DNA from: Helicobacter_B zhangjianzhongii
Lineage (GTDB): Bacteria; Campylobacterota; Campylobacteria; Campylobacterales; Helicobacteraceae
Direction of reading: 5' to 3'
Length of the DNA stretch: 64,000 bases
NCBI RefSeq assembly: GCF_030249855.1
Contig: NZ_JANURN010000008.1
Span: 1 to 64,000 of the forward strand
Position 1 is the first letter of the stretch. Every line of letters begins with the position of its first letter. The notes below the pieces were generated by a model. That model saw nothing but the letters and a program-made list of their open reading frames with translations. It was not told the origin of the DNA and made no database searches. A program made the position numbers and the translations under genes. Positions 36,701-44,730 of the stretch are shown here, piece by piece.

Positions 36701-37456
36701 GTGGATTTGGGGATTGGCTGGTATATCACGCTTTTTATCGCCTCTGTTGTGGGTGGGCTAGTAGGCTCGCTCTCTGGCGGAGCTGGTATGGTAACAATGC
36801 CCTTGCTTTTGCTTAGTGGTATAAGCCCCTTGCAAGCCCTAGCGACAAACAAACTTCAAGCCTGCGTAGGCTCTTTTACAAGTGCGGCGCATTATTATCA
36901 CGGCGGCTTGGTGGATTTTAGCCAAAGTCGCGTGCTTATCATCATCGCGGTGGTGTTTGCTGGCATTGGGGCTTTTAGTGTGCAGTTTATCTCGCTGGAT
37001 CTGCTGGCAAAGGCATTGCCCTTTGTGATGATAGGGCTTGGGATCTACTTTTTGCTCTCATCAAAAATCAGCGAGCAAGATCGTGCGCAATCTATCAACA
37101 AGCCCTATCTCTATGGCTCTTGCGCGCTTGCTAGTGTGTATGGCGGATTTATGGGGGTGGGGATTGGCTCATTTATCCTAGCGATACTTGTAGTAGTGGC
37201 TGGCTATGGACTTAGCAAAGCTCTAGCGCATTCGCGCTGGATAGTCTTTAGTATCAATCTCTCTTCTACGGCATTTTTCTTGCTAGGGGGGCAGGTATTG
37301 TGGATTCTGGGGATTATGATGTGTGTGGGGCAGATGATTGGCGCAAGCCTAGGGGCAAAGCTTGCTATCAAGCACGGGGCTAAGATTATCCGCCCAGCAG
37401 TGATCGTGCTATGCTTTGCTATCTCTACACAGCTACTTATTAGAGAGTTTTTCTAG
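36701..37456 (+). CDS. TSUP-family (TauE/SafE) sulfite/organosulfur permease-like protein
   Basis: A 251-residue inner-membrane protein with about eight helices and the duplicated TauE/SafE motif: GLVGSLSGGAGMVTMPLLLL in the first half and YGGFMGVGIGSFILAILVVV in the second, with the ATNKLQACVGSFTSA loop. Such proteins move sulfite, sulfoacetate or related anions; the substrate is not known here. The likely start is GTG 36701, 4 bases after the reductase stop, without a clear ribosome site. Confidence 0.85.
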   Translation: MDLGIGWYITLFIASVVGGLVGSLSGGAGMVTMPLLLLSGISPLQALATNKLQACVGSFTSAAHYYHGGLVDFSQSRVLIIIAVVFAGIGAFSVQFISLDLLAKALPFVMIGLGIYFLLSSKISEQDRAQSINKPYLYGSCALASVYGGFMGVGIGSFILAILVVVAGYGLSKALAHSRWIVFSINLSSTAFFLLGGQVLWILGIMMCVGQMIGASLGAKLAIKHGAKIIRPAVIVLCFAISTQLLIREFF

Positions 37457-37627
37457 CTTGCTCTTTGGTGTAAAATAGCGCGTAGATTCTAGTAGCAGAT
37501 TAAGAACATAGCAATTTGTAACAATATTTGCTTGCAAGGCATAATTTTATAGCATTATGCTAGTTCTGTGTGGTTTTATGTGCTAGAGTTTCGCAATTTC
37601 CCCACCAAATCAAAACCAAGGATAGTC

Positions 37628-38356
37628 GTGATCGAGCTAAAAAATGTCAATAAATACTATGGTAAGCACCGCGTGCTAAAAGATATAAATCTCACAATCA
37701 AAGATGGTGAAAAGCTTGTCATCATTGGACCAAGTGGCAGTGGAAAAAGCACTACAATCCGCTGTATGAATGGGCTTGAAGAGGTAAGCTCTGGTGAAGT
37801 GATTGTCGGCGGTATCCCGCTTAATCACAAGACAAAGACAAAGATATGCCGCGAGTATTGTGCTATGGTGTTTCAGCATTTTAATCTTTACCCACATTTA
37901 AGCGTGCTTGAGAATCTAACCCTTGCGCCCATTAAGCTACGAGGCAAGACAAAGCAAGAAGCACAAGAAATTGCCTACAAATACCTTGAAGTTGTCGGCT
38001 TAAGAGATAAAGCACAAGTCTATCCAGCGACACTTAGCGGAGGGCAGCAGCAGCGCGTGGCAATCGCTAGAAGTCTCTGCACGCAAAAGCCCTATATCCT
38101 CTTTGATGAGCCTACCTCCGCGCTTGACCCCGAGACGATACAAGAAGTCTTAGATGTTATGCGTGAGATCTCACATCAAAGCAATACGACAATGGTTGTC
38201 GTAACGCACGAGATGGGGTTTGCCAAGGAGGTGGCAGATAGGATCATCTTTATGGAAGATGGTGCTATCGTGGAAGAAAGCGTGCCTAAAGATTTCTTCG
38301 TATCGCCAAAAACCGAGCGTGCGAAGACATTTTTGGGTAAAATTTTGAGCCACTAG
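37628..38356 (+). CDS. Polar amino-acid ABC transporter ATPase (GlnQ/PebC-like)
   Basis: A 242-residue ATP-binding subunit with Walker A GPSGSGKSTT, signature LSGGQQQRVAIARSL, Walker B YILFDEPTSAL and the H-loop VVTHEMGFA. It heads a four-gene transporter operon (ATPase, binding protein, two permeases) like the H. pylori gln and C. jejuni peb1 loci. GTG at 37628 is chosen because AAGGA lies 6 bases upstream and homology starts there; the frame runs 20 codons further upstream. The 171-base leader is AT-rich and probably holds the promoter. Confidence 0.92.
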   Translation: MIELKNVNKYYGKHRVLKDINLTIKDGEKLVIIGPSGSGKSTTIRCMNGLEEVSSGEVIVGGIPLNHKTKTKICREYCAMVFQHFNLYPHLSVLENLTLAPIKLRGKTKQEAQEIAYKYLEVVGLRDKAQVYPATLSGGQQQRVAIARSLCTQKPYILFDEPTSALDPETIQEVLDVMREISHQSNTTMVVVTHEMGFAKEVADRIIFMEDGAIVEESVPKDFFVSPKTERAKTFLGKILSH

Positions 38357-38382
38357 GCTAAATTTATTTTAAAGGAGTCGTA

Positions 38383-39159
38383 ATGAAACTAGGTTTTAAA
38401 GGAATGCTAAGGGTAGCGGGTTTGCTTCTTGTATCGGGACTTTTTGCTTTGCAGGCAAATGCAGGAATGCTAGATGACATTAAAAAACGCGGTGAGATTG
38501 TTGTGGGTGTGAAAAATGATGTGCCGCGTTTTGCCTTGCTTGATCAAAAGACAAAGCAGATTCAAGGTTTCGAAGTTGATGTAGCAAAGCTTTTAGCAAA
38601 AAGCATTTTAGGTGATGAGAAAAAGATTAAGCTAGTGGCTGTAAATGCTAAGACAAGAGGACCATTGCTTGATAATGGTAGCATTGATGCAGTTATTGCG
38701 ACCTTTACGATCACGCCAGAGCGCAAACGCACTTATAATTTTTCACAGCCATACTATAAGGACGCTGTGGGCTTACTTGTGCTAAAAGAAAAGGGATATG
38801 CATCTATCGCTGATATGAAAAATACGACCATCGGTGTAGCCCAAGCAGCAACTTCAAAAAAAGCTATTGATGAGGCGGCAAAAAAGCTTGGTGTGAATGT
38901 GAAGTTTAATGAGTTTCCAGACTATCCAAGTATCAAAGCAGCCCTTGATGCAAAACGCGTAGATGCCTTTGGCGTGGATAAATCTATCCTTTTGGGTTAT
39001 GTTGATGATAAGAGCGAGATACTACCAGATAGCTTTGAGCCGCAAGAATACGGCATTGTAAGCCCTAAGAAAGACAAAGAGTTTGCTACATTTATTGACA
39101 AATTTGTGCAAGACAATAAGGCGCAAATTGATGAGCTAGCTACAAAGTGGGGACTATAA
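38383..39159 (+). CDS. Amino-acid-binding periplasmic protein (Peb1/GlnH-like)
   Basis: A 258-residue periplasmic binding protein with a signal peptide ending at LQANA (about residue 27), then MLDDIKKRGEIVVGVKNDVP and the family segments GFEVDVAKLLAK and ERKRTYNFSQPYYKDAVGLL. It is close in layout to C. jejuni Peb1, which binds aspartate and glutamate and also acts as an adhesin. Ligand choice between acidic amino acids and glutamine cannot be settled by eye. A good AAAGGAG precedes the ATG. Confidence 0.9.
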   Translation: MKLGFKGMLRVAGLLLVSGLFALQANAGMLDDIKKRGEIVVGVKNDVPRFALLDQKTKQIQGFEVDVAKLLAKSILGDEKKIKLVAVNAKTRGPLLDNGSIDAVIATFTITPERKRTYNFSQPYYKDAVGLLVLKEKGYASIADMKNTTIGVAQAATSKKAIDEAAKKLGVNVKFNEFPDYPSIKAALDAKRVDAFGVDKSILLGYVDDKSEILPDSFEPQEYGIVSPKKDKEFATFIDKFVQDNKAQIDELATKWGL

Positions 39160-39162
39160 AAA

Positions 39163-39948
39163 GTGGAGAGTGTAGGCTTGGATACTGCAATGGCAGGGAG
39201 TGAGACTTTGGGGGAGGGTCTCTTTAGCTTCTTAGAATCTGTGGGTTTATACGATGAGGACAATCCTAGCTCAAATCCATTTGCGTTGTGGAAGTTTGCA
39301 GATATGCTTTCACACGCTGATGAGTTTCTATCAGGCTTTGGCTATGCCTTATCGGTAAGTTGCCTTGCTCTTTTGATCGCGCTTATTTTTGGCACGATCG
39401 GTGGCGTTATGGCGACAAGCAGATTTAAGATTCTTCGAGCCTACACACGCATTTATGTTGAGATTTTTCAAAATACACCGCTTGTGATACAGATATTTTT
39501 CTTGTATTTTGCCTTGCCTCCGCTTGGGATTCACCTTGATGTGTTTAGTGTCGGTGTTTTGGGCGTTGGAGCATATCACGGCGCGTATGTGAGCGAGGTG
39601 GTGAGAAGCGGGATACTCTCTGTCCCAAAGGGGCAGTTTGAAGCTTCTGCTTCGCAAGGATTCACCTACACGCAGCAAATGCGTTATATTATCCTGCCAC
39701 AAACGATTAAAATTATCTTGCCTCCATTGACAAATCAAATGGTCAATCTCATCAAAAATACTTCTGTGCTTTTGATTGTAGCGGGCGGGGAGATTATGTA
39801 TGTGGCTGATAGCTATGCTGGAGATACGAGCAATTATGCTCCGGCTTATCTTTTTACTGCATTGCTGTATTTTATCGTGTGCTATCCGTTGGCGTATTTT
39901 GCAAAATTTTATGAAGATAGGCTGAAAAACGCCCATCTCAAGCGTTAA
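39163..39948 (+). CDS. Polar amino-acid ABC transporter permease 1
   Basis: A 261-residue inner-membrane subunit with about five helices and the HisM/GlnP family EAA loop in ASASQGFTYTQQMRYIILPQ. The first 55 residues (acidic, non-hydrophobic) are longer than usual; GTG at 39163 is the likely start, but an in-frame ATG nine codons later is an alternative. It lies 3 bases after the binding-protein stop and 11 before the second permease. Confidence 0.88.
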   Translation: MESVGLDTAMAGSETLGEGLFSFLESVGLYDEDNPSSNPFALWKFADMLSHADEFLSGFGYALSVSCLALLIALIFGTIGGVMATSRFKILRAYTRIYVEIFQNTPLVIQIFFLYFALPPLGIHLDVFSVGVLGVGAYHGAYVSEVVRSGILSVPKGQFEASASQGFTYTQQMRYIILPQTIKIILPPLTNQMVNLIKNTSVLLIVAGGEIMYVADSYAGDTSNYAPAYLFTALLYFIVCYPLAYFAKFYEDRLKNAHLKR

Positions 39949-39959
39949 GGAGATCTAAA

Positions 39960-40619
39960 ATGGAAAATGTATTTAATGAGACCAACTTCCACTTTCTCCT
40001 TGATGGCTTGTATTTGACACTTATTGTAGCGGTGGCTACTTGTGTGATTTCTATCATTCTTGGGACATTTCTTGCCATCACGCGTAATTATGGTGGGAGG
40101 GTCGCACGCACTCTAGCGGCTATCTATATAGAGGCGTTTAGAAATACACCCTTGCTTTTATGGATGCTAACAGCCGTGTTTGTTTTGCCAAGCTTTTTTG
40201 GCAGGGCTGATCCTGCGGTGTGGGGGACGATAGGCTTTTCACTTTATACAAGCTCGGTTATGGCGGAGATTATCCGCGGTGGGCTAAACTCTATCCCAAA
40301 AGGGCAGTTTGAAGCGGCGTATTCGCAGGGATTTAGCCAGTTTTTTACATTGTTTTATATCATCTTGCCCCAAACTTTTAGAAAAGTTATCCCTTCACTG
40401 CTTTCACAAATTATCACGACATTTAAGGATACTTCATTTCTTGCTGGGCTACAAATCGCCGAGCTTACCTATCAGTCTAAGATTATCCTAGCACAGCTTA
40501 CAAGCTTTGAAGAGATTCTTGTGATGATTGGCGTGGTGGCAAGCATTTATTTTGTCGTGTGCTTTAGCCTATCTGTGCTTGTGCGCTACCTTGATAAAAA
40601 AACCGCGTATGTGGGGTAG
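39960..40619 (+). CDS. Polar amino-acid ABC transporter permease 2
   Basis: A 219-residue partner permease with the same family features: EAFRNTPLLLWMLTAVFVLP, the EAA loop in EAAYSQGFSQFFTLFYIILP and about five helices. It would form the heterodimeric channel with permease 1. The ATG follows AAGGAG. The operon ends with a terminator starting 3 bases after this gene. Confidence 0.9.
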   Translation: MENVFNETNFHFLLDGLYLTLIVAVATCVISIILGTFLAITRNYGGRVARTLAAIYIEAFRNTPLLLWMLTAVFVLPSFFGRADPAVWGTIGFSLYTSSVMAEIIRGGLNSIPKGQFEAAYSQGFSQFFTLFYIILPQTFRKVIPSLLSQIITTFKDTSFLAGLQIAELTYQSKIILAQLTSFEEILVMIGVVASIYFVVCFSLSVLVRYLDKKTAYVG

Positions 40620-40621
40620 AT

Positions 40622-40664
40622 CTGCTAGAATCTGTTGGTGTCTATTTGGATTCTAGCAGGTTTT
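40622..40664 (+). terminator. Rho-independent terminator built from an inverted CTAGAATC pair
   Basis: CTGCTAGAATC (40622-40632) and GATTCTAGCAG (40649-40659) form an 11-bp perfect stem with a 16-base loop, followed by GTTTT. It directly follows the amino-acid transporter operon. The stem is the window-wide over-represented CTAGAATCC motif in inverted orientation, the same design as uptake-sequence terminators in Neisseria. Confidence 0.75.
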
Positions 40665-40806
40665 CATAAGTAGTTTCAAAGTATCCATAGCTCTTGCATT
40701 GCTTGTGATCTCTGTGCGATTGCTAGCAAATCTCCCTATATCTTGTTTATTGTGCTACCTTTTTACTCATAATCTCGCTTTTACGCCATTTTTCTCGCAT
40801 TTTTAC

Positions 40807-40820
40807 AAAAAAAAAAAAAA
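40807..40820 (+). repeat. Poly-A tract (A14) upstream of the DUF262 gene
   Basis: Fourteen consecutive A residues, 47 bases before the DUF262 start. A tract of this length is prone to slipped-strand length change in Helicobacter. It lies upstream of a possible -10 (TCTATATAA near 40848) and could change promoter strength. The 248-base gap (40620-40867) otherwise holds only the terminator. Confidence 0.8.
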
Positions 40821-40867
40821 CGACCTTGCGTTAGAATCCAAGTTAGATTCTATATAAAGGAGTATGT

Positions 40868-42655
40868 ATGACTTTTCAATCAGATCAAAAATACATTGCA
40901 GAAATGCTAAGCCATAAGGGCGCAAAATTTATTATCCCACCATATCAACGCCCATATAAATGGGGGATAGATGAATGCGAAACATTGTGGAACGATATTA
41001 TTAATGCCTTTAGAGAGAATGAAGGCAGAAAAAATGAATATTTTCTAGGCTCTATTATTGCTTTTTCAAATCCCAATTTCAAAAATAAATTTCAAATTAT
41101 TGATGGACAACAGAGAATCACGACTTTTACCCTACTTTTTCGGGCATTTTATGAATGTTTTGAAACAGAAAAAAAGAAAGAGGATTATCCAAGAGAGTTT
41201 GGCAGTTGCGTATGGGAATATGTAAATAATAAGGGACTCGAATTTACAGAGCGACATTTACAGAGCGAAGTTGCCACAGATAGAGAGAAAGAGAATCTTA
41301 GTCAAATTTTAAGTGAAAAAATTGATGAAAAGTTCCTAGAAGAAGATAATAAGAAAATAAAAAATAATCGCTCGCCTTATGTCCAGAATTATTTGTATTT
41401 TTTGGAAAAATTACACAGCTTTAAGCACGACCAAAGTAATAGCTGGGGAGAGTTTTGTGATTTTGTTTTAGAGCAAAATTTATTTGTGCTATTTGTAGTA
41501 TGCGATAGCCAAGAATCTGCAATGACAATTTTTAACACACTTAATTCTCGCGGAATGCCACTCTCCAATGCTGATGTGCTCAAGGGATATTTATATAAAC
41601 ACTACAAAGAGCAAGGCAATATCGATGGCTTTATTGATCAATGGAGTGAGATTGAGACAAATATAGAGAGTGTGGAGAGCAATAAAGATGTAGGGCTTGA
41701 TTTTCTCTTTTTGCAGTATATGCACATTATTAGGGCGATAAATAAAGACTTTAATACGACAACAATAAAATTTTTAGACTTCTTTACTTCAAAAGATGAG
41801 TCTAAAAAAATTGGGAACAAAAAAATACAAATCTGGGGATCATCGCAAAAGTGGCTTTATAAGGATGAAACAATGCCTTTTATCGCTTTACTTGCAGACT
41901 TTTGGCTACGACCACAATATTACTTATGCGGTAAGTCTCTTTACTATATGAATGTGCTAAGTATTTTTCAAAATAAGGGCTGGAAATCATTTGTGAGCTG
42001 CTTGGTATGGAAATATAAGGAGCTATTGTTTCAAAAAAATATTGACAAAAATGCAATTAGCCAATCATTTGAAGCAGCATTACTAGAATTGCTTCAAAAA
42101 ATAAGTTTGCTCTTTTTGAGATTAGAAGCCACTAGCAATAAAATTGATCAATTAGTATTTAAACTAAACGCCAATCTGCTAAACAATGAAGCTATAACTA
42201 AAGAAATAGATGAAATTCCTTACCCATCATTTGAGACTTTTATTGAAAATATGTGGGAAAATAGAGCCAATAAAGCCAAGTATATTCTCTATCTTTATGC
42301 GTATGTGTATGATGATTTTTCACAGCCCATTGATGTAGCTGATTTGCAAGTTGAGCATATTTTGCCAAAGCGGTGGCAGAATGCCAATTTTAATGGCTGG
42401 GATGAAGAGAGCCATAAAGAGTATTTAGAGCAAATAGGCAATAAGATTTTGCTACCTAGTGCGAGCAATCTTGCCTGCCTTGAAAATTTCTTTGCTCAAA
42501 AGAAAAAAGAATATGTAGATTCTGCAAACAGCCACCTAAAAGAAGTGCAGGATTTAGCCAAGCTGCCTCAAAATGACTGGCGTAAAGAAGACATAGACAA
42601 ACGCAATAAAGATATTTATACTCGCTTGAAAAGCTTTTTTATAGGCAATATGTAG
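40868..42655 (+). CDS. DUF262/DUF1524 protein, GmrSD-like type IV restriction nuclease candidate
   Basis: A 595-residue protein with an N-terminal DUF262 domain (IPPYQRPYKW, 23-32; DGQQRITT, 79-86, the ParB/sulfiredoxin-like NTP site) and a C-terminal DUF1524 domain with an HNH-type core (VEHILPKRW, 495-503; IGNKILLPSASN, 523-534). This is the single-chain GmrSD layout, known for cleaving modified phage DNA. It is clearly more AT-rich than its neighbours and almost free of the CTAGAATCC motif, so recent transfer is likely. ATG follows AAAGGAG. Confidence 0.85.
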   Translation: MTFQSDQKYIAEMLSHKGAKFIIPPYQRPYKWGIDECETLWNDIINAFRENEGRKNEYFLGSIIAFSNPNFKNKFQIIDGQQRITTFTLLFRAFYECFETEKKKEDYPREFGSCVWEYVNNKGLEFTERHLQSEVATDREKENLSQILSEKIDEKFLEEDNKKIKNNRSPYVQNYLYFLEKLHSFKHDQSNSWGEFCDFVLEQNLFVLFVVCDSQESAMTIFNTLNSRGMPLSNADVLKGYLYKHYKEQGNIDGFIDQWSEIETNIESVESNKDVGLDFLFLQYMHIIRAINKDFNTTTIKFLDFFTSKDESKKIGNKKIQIWGSSQKWLYKDETMPFIALLADFWLRPQYYLCGKSLYYMNVLSIFQNKGWKSFVSCLVWKYKELLFQKNIDKNAISQSFEAALLELLQKISLLFLRLEATSNKIDQLVFKLNANLLNNEAITKEIDEIPYPSFETFIENMWENRANKAKYILYLYAYVYDDFSQPIDVADLQVEHILPKRWQNANFNGWDEESHKEYLEQIGNKILLPSASNLACLENFFAQKKKEYVDSANSHLKEVQDLAKLPQNDWRKEDIDKRNKDIYTRLKSFFIGNM

Positions 42656-42765
42656 TGTCATTCCGCAAAGATTTGACACAAGGGTATGGCTTCTTTATTT
42701 TACTATTGTTTCTAGTGTGCTTTTGCATTTCTAATGCTACACATTATGAAATCACACTTCAAAGT

Positions 42766-43323
42766 TTAGAATACTTGTCCATTGAGCAATGGTATGATAC
42801 CAACAAATGCGGTGATTATAGCAGTTGCAGCAGCGATAATATATTGTTGAGTTTTGGAGTGTCTATTTGCTAATATACTTGCCATTGTGCTAATTTTTGT
42901 CGCTATTTGTGCTTGCGTGGTATCTAATTCATACAAATCAAAAATCTTAGCCCAAATTCCAGCCTGCAAAGCCCCATCACTTGTAATAACAGGCATAGAA
43001 AAGTATTTTTCTAGGTTAAATTTTGATGCCTCCTCGTTGATTTTCTCCAAATTTGCCCCTTTTTTCGCAGAATCCTCAATAAAGCTTTCTAACTTTTCTT
43101 TATATGCTCTTGCTATGATATAAAGTATCATCGTTCGCATAGCAAGAGAAAAACGCTTGGAATCTACAAATATCCCCTTATATCCAAAGTAAATATCATC
43201 GTTATTTTGTCCAGTAGAATAATAATCACCTTTTTTAATCAGTCTAATAAGTGGATTAACATACTCTTCCCCATTATCATTATTTTCAAATTCTTCCCCA
43301 TTCAATTTATTAAGATAAATCAC
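42766..43323 (-). CDS. Uncharacterised protein with C-terminal membrane helix, probably the tail of the DUF285 gene
   Basis: 185 codons from a GTG with no evident ribosome site. It is acidic and charged in the first half and ends in one hydrophobic helix (AAATAITAFVGIIPLL). I do not recognise the family. It is in the same frame as the DUF285 gene upstream: from the TGA at 43399-43401 the frame stays open for another 25 codons (beginning NEAIIEAFDRKYYITTTKIS) into this ORF. It is most simply the C-terminal part of one gene broken by a nonsense codon. Confidence 0.5.
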   Translation of the reverse strand: MIYLNKLNGEEFENNDNGEEYVNPLIRLIKKGDYYSTGQNNDDIYFGYKGIFVDSKRFSLAMRTMILYIIARAYKEKLESFIEDSAKKGANLEKINEEASKFNLEKYFSMPVITSDGALQAGIWAKIFDLYELDTTQAQIATKISTMASILANRHSKTQQYIIAAATAIITAFVGIIPLLNGQVF

Positions 43324-43398
43324 AAAGGCTTCTTTTTTACTAATCTTTGTCGTAGTTATATAATATTTTCTATCAAAGGCTTCAATAATCGCTTCATT

Positions 43399-44694
43399 TC
43401 ACAGGATTCTGCCTGATACATTTTGTTGCTCTAAGTCTTTGAAATAAAATTTGATATTGCTTCTCACTTCACTTCTTAGCCAACTAATTCCGCTATTTAA
43501 ATGCCTTTTTAATTCTAAAAGATTCTCATTAGGGCAAAGCTTAAAATCACTAGGAATATCTTTATCAAATTCATAGATATAAAACTCGTGTTCTACATTT
43601 TTATGATAAGCCCATTCCGCTTCTGATTTTGCGCCATCAAATGCACCCAATGCATTAAAGCTATCTAAATGCCAGTCATTTAGCATATAGCCTTCAAAGT
43701 CTTTCGCATTTTTAAAAGCATATTTTAGGGATTTTAAAAGTTCTGTTCTCCATTCACTAAGATTTAAATTAAAATTCTCACAATTTTCAAATGCACTATC
43801 CATAGATTCCAAGCTTTTTGTTTGCCACTGCTCTATACCACTTATATTTCTTGCTCCCTTAAAAGCTTCGTTTAATGATTGAACTCCACTGACATCCCAA
43901 GCACTTAAATTTATCCCATTTAAATCTACATTTTTAAAAGTTCTATTCATTGAAGTAATATGTGTAACTTCCCAGTTTTCAATGCCACTTAAACTGCCTG
44001 TATAGTTTTCAAAAACGCCATCTAAATTTTCTAAAAACGCAATAGAAACCTTGCCTAAATCTATGCCTCGCTCAATAGATAGCTTTAACTCATTTGTATT
44101 TTTTGGTTCAAAAATCTCAGTAGCTAAAGCCTTTCCCGCTAAGACTTGTAATCCAATCTCTGTGATTTGAAATTGCTTTCCGTTACGAGAAACAAGCCCT
44201 TGTATCCTTATTTTATCAAGCACAGACCTAACACCTAGCAAATATCCATCGCCGTGCTTTTTGTCTTTTATCTCTGCGATTTCGCTGACAATCTCATTAA
44301 GTTCTAAGCCACCATTTTCTTGCAATAATCCTAAAATTATTTTCGCAATCTCATCATTTTGCGTGCCATTGTTTAGTATTGCTCTTTTCTCTTCTAAAGC
44401 TCTCTTTCTATCATAGAGAAACTCTTTTATATTCTTATATCTTCGTTTCTTGTTTTCTTGTAAAAACCCCACCAAATGTCTTTTTCCATCATAGCTAAGC
44501 CAATACTTGTCATTTTTTTCTCCTAACGACCTATATAACCCAGCATTCAGTAGCCTTTCTCGCAAAAGCCCCATAGCCCATTCAAATTCTTCTTGTGAAA
44601 ACCGCCCTTCCAAACTCTCCAAAATCTGTTCTTTAGTCGCACCATTTTCATCATTCTTGTTTAAAAAATCTACAATGCTTTCAAGTATTTCCAT
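43399..44694 (-). CDS. DUF285 (BspA-like) repeat protein with N-terminal winged-helix-like region
   Basis: 431 residues. The first 190 look like two DNA-binding-type helical domains (KEQILESLEGRFSQEEFEWA; KDKKHGDGYLLGVRSVLDKI). Residues about 225-350 are DUF285 units with the WxVxxVxSMxxxF pattern (NWEVTHITSMNRTFKNV, AWDVSGVQSLNEAF, QWQTKSLESMDSAF). AT-rich like the DUF262 gene. The gene ends at TGA, but the same frame remains open for 210 further codons. Function unknown; it may be part of a mobile defence unit with the DUF262 gene, from which it is convergent. Confidence 0.65.
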   Translation of the reverse strand: MEILESIVDFLNKNDENGATKEQILESLEGRFSQEEFEWAMGLLRERLLNAGLYRSLGEKNDKYWLSYDGKRHLVGFLQENKKRRYKNIKEFLYDRKRALEEKRAILNNGTQNDEIAKIILGLLQENGGLELNEIVSEIAEIKDKKHGDGYLLGVRSVLDKIRIQGLVSRNGKQFQITEIGLQVLAGKALATEIFEPKNTNELKLSIERGIDLGKVSIAFLENLDGVFENYTGSLSGIENWEVTHITSMNRTFKNVDLNGINLSAWDVSGVQSLNEAFKGARNISGIEQWQTKSLESMDSAFENCENFNLNLSEWRTELLKSLKYAFKNAKDFEGYMLNDWHLDSFNALGAFDGAKSEAEWAYHKNVEHEFYIYEFDKDIPSDFKLCPNENLLELKRHLNSGISWLRSEVRSNIKFYFKDLEQQNVSGRIL

Positions 44695-44730
44695 TTTGTT
44701 TTCTCACACATTAAAATAAAATTTTTAAGA

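Noticed and set aside
42655..42873. 72-codon plus-strand ORF after the DUF262 gene, with a hydrophobic start
   Set aside because: It begins on the DUF262 stop without a ribosome site and half of it overlaps the minus-strand ORF. The hydrophobic stretch alone is weak evidence.
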